Part shown: positions 1 through 11,535 of the stretch, piece after piece | Layout: every line of letters begins with the position of its first letter | Position numbering within the stretch: position 1 is the stretch's first letter | Source of the DNA: Trissonchulus latispiculum | Taxonomy: Eukaryota > Nematoda > Enoplea > Enoplida > Ironidae | NCBI GenBank assembly: GCA_030248195.1 | Contig: JASAND010027904.1 | Location: 1 to 64,000, forward strand | Reading direction: 5' to 3' | Length of the DNA stretch: 64,000 nt | Translations under genes and position numbers: made by a program | The notes under the pieces: generated by a model | The model's input: only the letters and a program-made list of their open reading frames with translations | Told to the model about the DNA's origin: nothing | The model's database searches: none

Positions 1-241
1 CAGACAGAATCTTGTAAACTGCACAACGTTTCAGTAAAAGATGCTGAGAATTGAGATATACTGAGCTTAAATTTTTATTTTTTTAAAAAGAGTACAGTGT
101 CAGAGGCAAATAGTTTCCAAACATTTAAATGCATTTAAAATATTTAAAAGCTGAAAGCCAAATTGGAAAGAAGAACATATATATATTAAAGTTATATTTA
201 ACGAGGAAATGTACCTACAGTCGCTTGATTACACAAAATAG

Positions 242-968
242 CGGCCCATGTCAAGGTCAAGCTAAAAGTTAGAACCCCCAGAACCCTATCAGGTAAAAGG
301 AGGTTCTCAAAATTTTTTCATGCGTTTGTATCCAGGACTTTTATTTGTATGTGACTACGTTACAGGACCTTTTCCCGCAACAGACACTTCCGCAGACATG
401 ATATGTTTATAATACTTGTAAAAGCATCGCAATCATCAAATTTGTAGCATATAACCCGTGCGTACTGGGGATGGGGGTCCTCCTGGCTTTTCTCATAAAT
501 TTAGACTGAAATTTGTGTATATGCAACATTCAATATGCACAATATGGGTATCAATCGACAGCAGACTACAAGAAGAACAAGTCTGGCCTAGATCTAAGTC
601 CAGGCACCGAACACACTTTTCGGTATACCCGGACTCCAGCACCCTCAGAACTTCCAGCAAACACTTAAAAAAAAACTAAAAAGTGGAGGATCAAGTCTCT
701 TGAAAAAATTTCAGAATACCCATCAAAAATTTGAAACTAACTATATGTAGTTACGGATCAAAACCTCTTCGAAAAGTTAAGAACCCCTCAAGAACCCCCA
801 GAACCCTCATCAAAAAATGAAACTTAAAAAATAGTTATAGATCAAATCTCTACAAAATATTAAGAACCCCCAGAACCCCAAGAACCCCATGAAAATAAAA
901 TCTCCAAGAAAAAAATAAGTGGTAGATCAGAGCGCATCAAAAAGTGACTTTTATCTTGACATGGGCCG
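242..968. mobile_element. Non-autonomous inverted-repeat element (family K)
   Basis: The ends are inverted copies of CGGCCCATGTCAAG. They are flanked by a direct AAATAG at 236-241 and 969-974, which looks like a target-site duplication. The interior holds degenerate repeats of an AGAACCCCCAGAACCC motif and no convincing ORF. The superfamily is not determined. Confidence 0.65.
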
Positions 969-974
969 AAATAG

Positions 975-2977
975 CTAACAGATACTTCTACATGGTCTTC
1001 CATTATTTGAACTTGGTTGACTTTTGTCTCCGTTGCCGATAGCTTAAAAATAAGAAAATAAGTACTCAATTTTCGAAGTTTTCTACTCCTCTAAAAATTT
1101 AATAATTTTTAAAAAAAAACGTTGCTTAATCTTGTGTGCTGACAACACCACTTTCCATTTACCAATTTTTTGAGAAGATATACCCAATTTCCGACTACAT
1201 TCCATCGAGCTCTCATCTTTTCTATGAGGTTAATATTCAAATATGTAAGCTGGTTAAAGTTTTCATTCGGCGATGTATCGTTCACGTTTGAACGAAAGTG
1301 TCCGTCTTTCATCAGTTACAATTGGAATTTTAGAACAGAAAATTTCAAAAAATTCGTTAAAATTAATTTAGAGACATTTTCACAACTGCATTTTGTAATA
1401 CACACAAAATTACTTAATAAAATTTGAAAAAATCAGAAGCATGAAAACAAAAATTACGAAATTTCTTCCGGAATAAACGCGAAGTAGAAATTTTCCCTTA
1501 CAATACATGTTCCTAATTTTTCAAGCATGTTTAATATTTGTCATGTGGGTTTTGTGGTGACAGAGATAATCTAATTAGTGTTGATTCAAAGAAACATTTG
1601 AAATTTCACTTAATTCTATGCCTCGGCTTCAGTGAAACCCGAAACGTTCCTCGATCACCTGACAAGGGGAAGCGGTGAGTTTGTGTCACCTTCAGTGGAA
1701 GCTGAAGCTGTCGTTTTCAGTTTAGGGTCTAAATTTATTCTATGGAGTGTCAGCTTCAGTTTCAGTTCCAATAGTACCTTCATTTCACGTTTAGTTTGAA
1801 ACTCTTAATAATTAACATAGTCTCATCCTATTGGCGATATTTCGCCTTCAGGTCTAAATTTGTTTAGTTTCGGCTCAAACTAGATCTTTAGTTTCAATTT
1901 CAGTCACTAGCTTGAAAAAGACAATATGAATGGCAACAGTGAACACACTGAAAACGTGTGAGTAATTAAGATCAAAGTTCAACTGCTGGCTGCTTTGAGG
2001 ACACTTTGGACCCCATGAATAAACGGTAGGGTAAACCCAGTGCGGGTCCGAGCAAGGGTCTCGTCCGAAGCTTATTAGTAGTAGTTTGCCAGGGTCATGT
2101 TGTCTTTGTTTAAGGACCAGTCCTAGCTGTATATGATGGAAATCTGTTGTCGGGCGTATTGTAGATATTTAATTCATAGAATCATAGAGCATAGAAATTA
2201 ATTCATACTCTTGCAGGTTCTTTGTTTGTAGTAGTGCACAATATAACGCAAATAGAGGATTACTAATATCAGAAGCAAGTTTCGAAATCAATGCACAATG
2301 CAGATTTTGGTTATGGTCAGTACAGATTCCTCTAGTCAAAATTTATAATCCATTTGGATTTGTTAGAATACTAATCGACTGATAAGTGTTATCTCCGTTA
2401 TTTGTGACAATTCAGATGATAGAGTAGTTGGTAAGATTCTCAAAATCTGTCACGTTCAATACCAACATCACTTTTTCGACCTAATTGGTTACCATTTGCA
2501 GCACTGCTAGCAGCTTCGATAATTATAAATTCTTTAGTTAGCGACAAATTTTCATAGACAACACTATTTTTCAAACCAGATATCAAACAGGTTTTTTGTG
2601 AGAATTTTTGTCTTTGACTAATTTTGTTGCTTCATGTGGTTCATATAAACAATGAATTAGATAACCAAAAGCTCGACTATAAAGATTTTGAGCTCAAGCC
2701 ATCCAAAGAGTATATTGTATTGTACGAAGCAAAAAAATAAAGCAACATAGAAACCAGAAATAAATTAAGTCATTTCAAACGTATCCTGTAATATGAATTT
2801 CTACATAAAAACGAGAAACATATTGGTTAGTAGTTCTTACCTTGAGAAAATTGTGGGTTCTGTCCCCAACCGCACACTCCAGTTTCTGATCACTGGAATT
2901 TTTGATTTTCCATCCTTAATGATGCCGATTATTTGCATGACTTATTTCATATAACGTCCAAATAAAGTTTTGTTTAG
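975..2977. other. Host DNA without a recognisable gene
   Basis: AT-rich sequence in which I see no coding exon or complete element. Positions about 1620-1910 are a degenerate run of TTCAGTTTCAG-like words, probably an old simple repeat. Confidence 0.4.
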
Positions 2978-2982
2978 CTCAA

Positions 2983-3042
2983 ATGGCTTCTGATCCAGAC
3001 CCTTTCCACCAATCCAAGAAATTTGCTCATTATTGGGATAAA
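2983..3042 (+). CDS. Candidate first coding exon of an unrecognised split gene
   Basis: An ATG follows six bases after a T-rich TTTAG acceptor (ends 2977). It opens 20 codons beginning MASDPDPFHQ and ending in a GTAAAC donor at phase 0. This phase fits the candidate exon at 4805. Joined to 4805-4908 and 5105-5348 it makes a continuous 136-codon frame including the stop. I recognise no family, so the support is exon-like composition and matching splice phases only. It may instead belong to a non-functional or repeat-derived sequence. Confidence 0.35.
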
Positions 3043-3458
3043 GTAAACTCTGTGATCATCATAGTGAATTTAATTGTGTCCGGATTGACATTTGACATGT
3101 CAGTTTCGCTTGGAGACAAAAGTACATCTTGTTTATTTTTCCAGCTACGCCTCTTGATAGCAGGCTATTTATACATTATTATGACAAACCTGTGTGATGT
3201 CTGCAGACCTTGAAAATGTGTACACGATGGAAATCTGTATGTGTTGAATATATAAGGGGGGTTTAAGTACGAAGCTTGATTTATTCTGTTTACGCATAAG
3301 CAGATTTCTCATTATATATCTACTAACTCTCCACAGTTTAGCTGTATGCACTTATGCACAAATTAGGTTAAGAAGAACGCAACGAGGGCAAAGAACCCTC
3401 AGATTATAGTTAAGTGGCGTTTAAAGTTGAGATGGATAACTTCTAAATAAAAGTGTAA

Positions 3459-3829
3459 AGCCTGGTTTACACTATCAAACTTTCATCTGATTTTTATCAG
3501 ATTGAAGAAATATCAGAGCAAACATTTTTACATCCGACCTGTAGTTTACACTGTCCACCAAACAAGTGAAGTTTGGCGTCTGACAATGACACAGTGGCCA
3601 ATGAAATTCCAAACTCTGTTGCTTCACGCCAGCTTTCTTTAAAATGAAGCTATACGACCGGCCAGTTTCGTCGGTATCAGACGAAATTTCCATTTCTGAT
3701 CCAACAAAAATTTTCTTGTCAGAGCTGAGTCAGCTAGTCGTTTACATGCGAGAATTTCGTCTGACATTTGTTGGAGGAAAAATTTTCATTTGCAAAGATC
3801 AGACGAAAGTTTGATAGTGTAAACCCCTT
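3459..3829. mobile_element. MITE-like element (family L)
   Basis: The ends are inverted copies of a 22-base block containing GTTTACACTATCAAACTTTC, at 3466-3493 and about 3800-3824. The element is about 370 bp and has no ORF of its own. No clear target duplication is visible. Confidence 0.6.
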
Positions 3830-4804
3830 AATTGATTGCCAAAGAGAAACCCATGCTCATATAAAGGTGACCTTTATGACGAAGTTTTCATAAATTTCAT
3901 AGATCTCATAAATCCAGAAGCATTTATAGCAGCCAGAGAACATTGATTCATTGGATAAAACAAATTAAAGATATTAAATTAAAGCACCGCAAATAAATAA
4001 CTTTACTGCGTAGCCCCCTACTTTAAAGAAAAGTTACTTTCCCAAACTGAAAACACATATTTTGCAAAAAACTTTTGCTTGTTAAAGAAAATGTCATTCC
4101 AACAAAATGCCCACATATTTTCGTTGTCGAAATATTATACCGTCAACACCACACACAAGCTAATCCAATCCAATGCAAGCTCTTAGTTTGCGTTTGCGAC
4201 AACTTAGGAAAAGATCATAATATGAAATTATAATATTTATAGACAAAATGATGACTTAGCTTTAAGATAGTTACCATGGTTAACAATTTACATAGATACT
4301 GTTCCGCTTTTCTGTTGTTTTATTGCTTTGTTTCTAGAGCCGCAGTTCCACTTGACAATACTGTGACAACTACAGACATACTGTGTCCTTGATGTGCTTT
4401 TAACCATTGTGGAGTTGCTAAATTACCCTCTCTAAAAATCGGGTTTTTTCCTGTTTTTTAATAAGAACTGTGCAAAAACACAACTGAAAAATTGTATTTC
4501 TCGTGGCCCAGCTTTCTGGTTCACCTCTGTACCCCTCACACCTACCTAAGCCTTCAACACATGGCCCTGGTGTCAGATTGTCTAACTTGTTGTCTGTCAC
4601 ATGCTACAGCATGGCTTTCTGAGTTATAGCATAAGACTTCAAAGTCTGAAAATATGTATATTGTGACAACAGCAAGACAGTAATATCACGTTGAGTCCAG
4701 TGTAACCTCTTAACGTCAGCTACGGGGGCAACCTACGTGGACTTTTATCAGACAGTTCACATTTGAAACAATTATAATTTGAAAGGGTATCTTTCATTTT
4801 TCAG
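3830..4804. other. No gene seen
   Basis: AT-rich host sequence, treated as intron of the candidate gene starting at 2983. It ends in a polypyrimidine tract and a TTTTTCAG acceptor at 4804. Confidence 0.35.
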
Positions 4805-4908
4805 GAAATGCATCGCAAGAATCAGCCAACCACCGTTTTTCTTCCAACAATAACAACTACGAAAGTCCCTATGTTAACTATTAGAGGTGACGAACCCAAT
4901 TCTCAAAG
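4805..4908 (+). CDS. Candidate internal exon, unrecognised gene
   Basis: This 104-nt open block starts after TTTTTCAG and ends at an AG|GTAAAT donor. It enters at phase 0 and leaves two bases, which match the next block at 5105. The translation starts EMHRKNQPTTVF and ends GDEPNSQ. The serine/threonine/proline-rich middle suggests a flexible segment. No domain is recognised. Confidence 0.35.
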
Positions 4909-5104
4909 GTAAATGTCATATCTACATACCCAGATTGCCAGATTACGCTTCTATTGATCTAACAATGCTTTATCTATTGCACGAAAGCGCATAATAAACC
5001 TGTTCTTTTCAAAAAAATGACCACCTACCAACTTTGATAATCGAGTTTAATTAGAATTAATATTTTAGAGTTAATTTTTAACTGCTTTCACACAACACTT
5101 ATAG

Positions 5105-5348
5105 GAATGTAGCTTTAGTCATTGCGACAAAACGTAATCATTCAATGGATGAAAACTATAAACATAGTGAACTATTCCTATTGTTGGGAACGCTCTGTTG
5201 CGGCTCTTCAAAACATCTAAACATCACTTCACGTCAACAATTACACGAGACTGCTCCAATAATCGCCAATCCGAATGAATTAATTTTATTTCCAGGTCTT
5301 CAAAACACGTATGTAAAATTCCACGGATACTTCAGCGGAATGGAATAA
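5105..5348 (+). CDS. Candidate exon, unrecognised gene, in-frame stop at its end
   Basis: It follows a TTATAG acceptor. The first base completes the split codon from 4908, giving an open frame of 80 codons that contains MDENYKHSELFLLLGTLCCG and ends at TAA 5346-5348. A second acceptor-like site, ATTTTATTTCCAG, ends at 5295, so the 3' part may instead be a separate exon read in another frame (see 5357). No family is recognised. It could be the 3' exon of a ~135-aa protein or part of a decayed gene. Confidence 0.35.
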
Positions 5349-5356
5349 TGCCTTGA

Positions 5357-5408
5357 ATGACCCGGGATCTGGAAGAATATCAGGCGGCACAAAGACGATA
5401 TGCAGACA
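5357..5408 (+). CDS. Candidate short exon joined in phase to 6824-7000
   Basis: The frame beginning MTRDLEEYQAAQRRYADM has a helical, charged character. It ends at a good GTAAGC donor at phase 0, exactly what the exon at 6824 needs. A TGA lies immediately upstream in this frame (5354-5356). Translation would therefore have to start at this ATG, or the copy carries a lesion. The other two frames do not splice cleanly into 6824. Confidence 0.35.
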
Positions 5409-5440
5409 TGGTAAGCGCTGGTCTACGCATACCACACGCA

Positions 5441-5746
5441 GTAGTGCCTTGTGCACCACAGCTTGAAGCGGGCGTTCGAGCCCGGGACCGATCCCTGCAT
5501 CGGGCCGCCCCGGGCCCGAATTTTGGAAGGCATTCCTGTGTCCCGGCCCGGCATGTCGTCTAGGCCGGTCCCGATCCGGACTTCCGCACCTACAGTGCCT
5601 AGAATCGGGTGCCGGCCTGACACAGGACCTCCGGGCTCGGGCCTTGAAAGCAGACATCCGGTCCCCGGCGGGCTTGATTCGGCCAGGTCATGTTAGTAGG
5701 GCCGGACCAAGGGCCTGGCCCCCAAAATTTCTTAACAGCACAACTC
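5441..5746. mobile_element. GC-rich fragment related to the hAT-type element at 9023
   Basis: The block is dense in GGGCC and GGCCCGG words. Its right end, about 5727-5746, has the same TTCTTAAC(A/G)GCACAACTCTA terminus as the 9023-11994 element. The left end (TAGTGCC then TTGTGC) is only partly similar and no exact 8-bp duplication is visible, so this is probably a deleted copy. Confidence 0.5.
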
Positions 5747-6823
5747 TAACTCCACGCACATCATGCAGTCACTGCCTTAATAAATTCTAACACATAGCTG
5801 ACTCCTAGCCTAAACAAGAGTCACGTAATTCCGATGAATCCTCATATTCAGATTAGATAATAATGAACGTTAGCCTCAACTGTCTGCTATAGCTGGACAA
5901 TAGCACATTGCACATTCTTATTTTAATAGCTTATTGGCTTAAAACAAGGTACGTCTGCAGCATCACAATATAGACATATATGTGTTGTGCTAGTAATTAC
6001 AGATAAGGGAGCCTGTAACCAGAGCTAATATTGCATTCCTGGGGATCTCCAGATGTTATTTTATCAAGGTAAAATATATATTGAATATGATTCATCGTAC
6101 CAGGAGTGAGTGAACAACGAAATTCTCATTTCAGCACCAAAAGCCAAAAATCTAAGACCCAAAATGCATGCAGTAGCATTGACCTACGCTACCTGCATCA
6201 GGTAGGATTCAAACCAAACTTTCGAATTATCGCTACAGTCTTATTTTTTAATATCCAGACTATGGTTTTGCAAGGTAGTTCGTATCAATGCTGAACTGAC
6301 GGGTGATTGGTTTCACAGCGCGGATAAGGACACACGATCAAGGGCAAGCTACTGTAGTACGCTGGTCGGTGTCATCCACAAGCACAAGCTCACTTTTTGC
6401 GTGAACGTTAATTAATGTATACAAATGTCAAATAACGAAAAAACTGAAACTAAGTAGAGGTACTACTCAGCTAAAATTTAAACTCATTTCATCAGACATT
6501 TTTTAAGCAATGTCTATTTTGAACTAATATATTTCAGTTCACCGAAGTTCAAGAGAAGTTTATTGTACGACATTAACCAGATATATACTAAATAGAGAGA
6601 AGTAACCGATGGTCAGACATCGCGTTTGAGCCAATTTTTATCTACTCTTTCACAAACATTTTAGTCGGGTACTGCGTGGAGCCCTTCCCCCGAGAAATAA
6701 GCGGAGTTATAAGAGTTAAATTTCCAATTCACTCGATCCTTTTTAAAAGTGTTAAAGTGGGAAGTCGATATGCATATACAAAATTCTTTCCTTTACATAT
6801 GCTGAATTCCTTCCTCTTTTCAG
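5747..6823. other. No gene seen
   Basis: AT-rich sequence, treated as intron of the candidate gene. It ends in a TTCCTCTTTTCAG acceptor at 6823. Confidence 0.35.
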
Positions 6824-7000
6824 AAACCGGTCGAAGAATCACTGAACTACAGTATAAGTGAATACACACCATTTCAACACAAGAACGGTCTTACCGAAAA
6901 TGCAGTTCAGATATACAGGGATCCAGCAGGACCTGAACTTGACTCATTCATAATTCGACAGGCCCTCTCCTCCTACAACAAGGCTTGGACTGACATACAG
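6824..7000 (+). CDS. Strong exon candidate, unrecognised protein
   Basis: This is the best exon candidate in the left third. It has exactly 59 codons at phase 0 on both sides, a TTTTCAG acceptor and an ACAG|GTTCAA donor. The translation begins KPVEESLNYSISEY and ends with DSFIIRQALSSYNKAWTDIQ. Composition and codon use look like real protein and unlike the repeats around it. I do not recognise the family. Downstream exons could lie beyond the Ginger-like and hAT-type insertions; the block at 12137-12213 is one possible last exon. Confidence 0.45.
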
Positions 7001-7055
7001 GTTCAAAACTAGATCATTATTTTGTTTCAGATTTCTACAAATACAGGATTTGCAT

Positions 7056-7160
7056 ATCAGATCCTTAAAGGTTTTCGGTTTAGTCACTGTATCAGATCCT
7101 TCAAGTTTTTCGGTTTAGTCACTGTTTCACATCCTTCAAGGTTTTCGGTTTAGTCACTGC
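7056..7160 (+). repeat. 35-bp tandem repeat, three units
   Basis: Units lie at 7056-7090, 7091-7125 and 7126-7160. They share CCTT(A/C)AAG then TTTCGGTTTAGTCACTG and differ at only a few positions. Confidence 0.9.
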
Positions 7161-7572
7161 TACTGTAGCTTAACTCTGAAATTTAAAATTTCGTAGAAGT
7201 TTCTGCTAGACGCCCAGTTAGGTACTCAAGGAGACAGCATATTGTGCTGCTCGACACTAAAGCAATCCTTACACGTCCAACAATTCAATTTTTTCAACAA
7301 TTTGTTATATTTATAGGTTTCGTTTGTCATCAAGTAATTAAAACAGCAAAATAAGAGTAATAACTGATTTGCCTACCATTACCTAAAAATCTAAGTATAC
7401 CGTTTTTCCAATACAGTTTAGGTTGTAGAATCAATCACTGGAAAAGTACAATCGTAATGTCTATCTGAAAAACTAATTATATATATACGTGCTAACTGAC
7501 AGGTTCTGTGCATTGTCTAGTCATTGCTGATACCGATAGGCAAGGAATTCAAATTTTAGAAAGGCAAGACGA

Positions 7573-8975
7573 TGTCACAGGGAAATTTTCCCCCCGTGAA
7601 TTCTTTCCCCCCGGAAAAATTTCCCTAGGGAAAAATTTCCCCCCGGATAAATTTCACTAGGGAAATGTTTCCCCCCGGAAAAATTTCCCTGATGCTCTAT
7701 TTCTTCACTAGCTGCCATTTACTGTAGTTTTAGTTAAACTTGACAACTCTCTAACTTTACTGCATATTTTTACTTTATGTATCTAATTATTTTTGCTTAA
7801 CTTAGGAAACCTAAATTTCATCTTGTTCAGGTTAATATATAATTCATACATTCATACAATTTTTAACTAAATCGGTCTCAATTACTGTTTCTTGACTAAA
7901 ATTTGCAAAACTTTAATACTTGTATTTGCTATTCCTACCCTACTACTATTCCATGGACATTTCAATACAAAGTTTAATGGATTGAATACGAAAACAACAA
8001 AGATAGCAAAATGACCTCGCATATTATTATTGTGCACTTAAGGGTTAACAAATTAAAGCAATGACATAAGAAGAGATCAAGTACGTCAGTGAAAGTTAAA
8101 GGCAAGGCAATGGAGGGTATAAGTTCTAAATAAGCAAAGTACTCGTCGATACCAAAATAACAGAATACAGATTGTTGACAAAACACCTATACATCTAAAG
8201 TTCTACTCTTTAAAAACGAATTAGAAAAACTAGTCATCAAAACAAAATACTACAACGCAATCGGTAAAAGCAAAACAACTTCAGATTAAAAATTCAAAAG
8301 TAGGAAAGCATACAGACGTTATATACCAAAGTACAAACAAACAAAAACTAACAAACAGAAACAAACAACTAAGGCAAACAAACTAGCTAAGTAAGAGAAC
8401 AGTAGAAAGAAAATAAATAAGTTCATGAAGAAAATAATAGCTGAAGTAGAAGAAAAAGAAGAAGGAAAAGAGGATGATTGTCACAAATGTATTATTTAAA
8501 TAAAGTTTCAGAGTTTCATATCTTAGGCTAACCTTCAACTACTCTGTATTTTGCTGCTTTAGATCTGAGCTTCCGCTTAAGATCCTTCTGAGCTTTTAGT
8601 GGTTTCGACTGCCAATTCTCCGGATACTTCTGCTGAGTGATATACTGTTTTAATGACTCGGCTTCTTCATCGTCCATAATTACAGTAGTATAACTTGAAT
8701 AATATTAAATTTAGGTTGCCTAAGTTAAGCAGAAAATAATTAGATACATAACTTAATAATAGGTAGAAATCCTGTCAAATTTTAATTACATAGAATTACG
8801 ATAAATAGCATCCAACTAGAGCATTAGGGAAATTTTTTCCGGGGGGAAGGAATTCCCTAGTGAAATTTTTCCGGGGGGAAACATTTCCCTAGGAAAATTT
8901 TCCGGGGGGAAAAATTTCCCTAGGGAAATTTTTCCGGGGGGAAAGTTTCCACGGGGAAAAATTTTCCCTGTGACA
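7573..8975. mobile_element. Ginger-like DNA transposon remnant (family P)
   Basis: Perfect terminal repeats TGTCACAGGG and CCCTGTGACA are flanked by a 4-bp duplication ACGA (7569-7572 and 8976-8979). Both ends continue into subterminal arrays of GGAAAAATTTCCC-like units separated by short C or G runs. Terminal TGT..ACA with a 4-bp duplication is typical of Ginger elements, and the minus-strand ORF inside looks like the start of an integrase-type protein. Most of the 1.4 kb is AT-rich, so the element is internally deleted and non-autonomous. Confidence 0.6.
8528..8677 (-). CDS. Short ORF in the Ginger-like element, possible integrase N-terminal remnant
   Basis: This 49-codon frame starts MDDEEAESLKQYITQQKYPE and ends AAKYRVVEG. 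The order of an acidic start, a YPE tripeptide, a basic helix (LKRKLRSKAAKY) and a V-x-x-G turn resembles, from memory, the N-terminal segment of KRBA2/GIN1-like integrases. The zinc-binding and DDE parts are absent, so it cannot be active. The match is a recollection, not an alignment. Confidence 0.4.
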   Translation of the reverse strand: MDDEEAESLKQYITQQKYPENWQSKPLKAQKDLKRKLRSKAAKYRVVEG

Positions 8976-9563
8976 ACGACCCTAAATTTAATCTTGGATT
9001 CTAATCTTTGATCCTCCATACGTAGAGTTGTGCCCGGGCCTTGAATCGGGCCTCGGGCCCCGGGCCGGGCCTGCACCGGGCCGGCCCGGGCCCGGTTGTT
9101 GGCTCGGCAGGCACGGGCCCGGTCAGCCGCAGAGGCCCGGCCCGAGCCGCGCCTACCGGTCCTGCCGGGCCTCAGGCCCGGCCGCGTATTTAGAAAGTGC
9201 ACATCTGCTACGCGCATTGGAAAGTGCACAGCGTGTACGCGCACTATTTTAGAAAATGCACATCTCCTACGCGCATTGGAAAGTGCACAGCGTCTACGCG
9301 CATGGTATTAGAAAGTGCACAGCGTCTACGCGCAGCATTTCATAAGGCGCATTTAGCCATTCAGGTATAAATGTAGATGGATAAAATATATTTTGCATGA
9401 CGGCAGTTTGTCGTTACTTCTATAATATATACTGATATAAATATGTAGATACGTGCATAATTAATTAATATCTTCACTACATGCAGCCCACAGCTGAAGA
9501 TCAATGCAAGAAATAATGTTGATTTCAGTTCATAAATTAAATGTTCATAATTGTACCAACTGA

Positions 9564-9811
9564 AGGTCTATTTCTTTAAAGATTAAAACGATCGAATTAG
9601 ACGGATTAAAAATCTGCCAGATTAAAATTTGAATTGCTATTTCTTTAATTCGGTCATTTTTAATCCATTTAAAGAAACAGCGATTAAAAATTTTAATCCG
9701 CCAACTTTTAATCCGTTTAATCCGCGTACCTGCACGAGGATTAAAAACTAGTTGAAAATGCAGGAGAGGATTAAACAGATTAAAATCTTTAATCTTTAAA
9801 GAAATAGGGCC
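9564..9811. mobile_element. Small MITE nested in the hAT-type element
   Basis: Inverted ends GG(T/CC)CTATTTCTTTAAAGATT enclose about 250 bp rich in GATTAAA and TTTAATC words on both strands. It interrupts the left arm of the long inverted repeat, so it is younger than the host element. Confidence 0.55.
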
Positions 9812-10873
9812 TAATTTTAATAATGCTTTGAAGATGCTGTATGATCAGCATGATCCGCCAAAATAATTAGTCATTATAATAGTTCGACTGATATACAAAA
9901 TAAAATCAAATTATATAACAAATAAAATTTCTTGAAAAATCAGGAAATTTTGTAATGATTAATCAATTATAGTCATTATTGTATTCAATTAACTATTTTG
10001 CATTTGATGAACCTTAACAAAAATTCTTATATCAATTTTAACTTTCTTAAAAAATTATTTTTAAATGTTAATCTTTCTTGTGCTTCTAATATTTTATGTT
10101 TGTTTCTAATAAATAAATTAGAATATTGGGAATTTTAAATGCGACCTCAAATCTTTAAATTGGGCAAAGGTAATTAAAATTAATTTTAAGTTAATTTTAG
10201 AGATTTCATTGAATTAAATTGAAATTATACAATAGTTTCATTTTCCTAATATAATATATAAAATATAATTTAATTGAAATTAATCTAAATTTTCCAGGTT
10301 AACTTGAACTGTTAACTTGAATCTTGAAACTTTTTCCGAAAGAAAGATTTCACCATTGGCTTGTGTCGGTGTGGTTGATACAAAATTTCGACAATTTCAA
10401 TTGTTATTTTTTTAATTTTTTACTTTGAAATAAAATATAAGATATCAGAAAGGTAGGTAATAAGATTAGAAATTAGCACTGATTTAAAATGAAGCTAAAT
10501 TCTTTAATTTAATGTTTTCTTAATAAAGGTGGAGACCTAATGTGATTAGTAGTTTTAATTGAACTTAAATTTCTTATTAGCCTTTGTCCAATATCCAATG
10601 ATTATATTACTGCAAATGATTATAAATCTATAATAAAGAATAACTTTTAATTAATATTTGATATTTTAATTATGAACATTTAATTTATGAACTGAAATCA
10701 ACATTATTTCTTGCATTGATCTTCAGCTGTGGGCTGCATGTAGTGAAGATATGAATTAATTATGCACGTATCTACATATTTATATCAGTATATATTATAG
10801 AAGTAACGACAAACTGCCGTCATGCAAAATATATTTTATCCATCTACATTTATACCTGAATGGCTAAATGCGC

Positions 10874-11535
10874 TGTGGAATATCAGTCAGTTGGATGTGC
10901 TAAGCCTAAGTCTAAAGGCTCCAAAATTACAGTAATCTCTCGAATTTACAGTAATTTTACAGTATGTCTACAGTAAATTCTACAATAATCCAGATTATGG
11001 TTGTGAAGTTGGCACTGCGTGCAAAGAAGTGGTTATACTGTAGATTTGTGATGTGTTTCAAGTAAATAACTAGTATTTGAGATAACAGGTGTTATGATAC
11101 ACATTTGGATGAAACAAACAATCAATCATTTTTATGGTTGGCTCACTAATTTCTTTTCGGTATTTAAAAGGAATGGAGAAACTGGTTGGGGGCAGTTAGT
11201 CTAGACAGTGTTTGACGGGAGGTAGTCCTCTCTCCCAGTTGTCCGCCATTATAACTTAGATATTTCTGCTTTGTCCGCGCTACACCTCTGTGAACTGTAG
11301 TGCTGTTAGTTATTTTATATCTGAAGTTTGTTCTGTATTTTGAATTTAACTGCCAAGCTTCTAGTAAAGTTGTATTTGTATCCTTTTTGTAGGAATTGGA
11401 GGAGGAAATAGGGTTTTGACTTAGTTTTTAGCATCACACACCTTAGACCTGAACCTGCACCTAGTTTTCTAAATTCAACACGAAGTCCGGTCTTTATTTC
11501 GACATTTACACGCGCATATAGGACCAACTTTCACA
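10874..11535 (+). mobile_element. Solo LTR of an LTR retrotransposon
   Basis: A 662-bp block starts TGTGGAATATC and ends TTTCACA. It is flanked by GCGC at 10870-10873 and 11536-11539, and it exactly interrupts sequence that is continuous in the other arm of the host inverted repeat (about 9330-9345). TG...CA ends, a 4-bp duplication and a TATTTAAAAGG box at about 11160 followed by an AGTTAGT initiator-like site fit a solo LTR, probably Ty3/Gypsy-like. No internal coding region remains. Confidence 0.65.

Noticed and set aside
5286..5657. Minus-strand 123-codon ORF and other Arg/Pro/Gly-rich frames near 5.3-5.7 kb and 8.8-9.3 kb
   Set aside because: These sit in GGGCC/GGCCCGG-rich element ends. 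High GC removes stops, and the peptides are low complexity.
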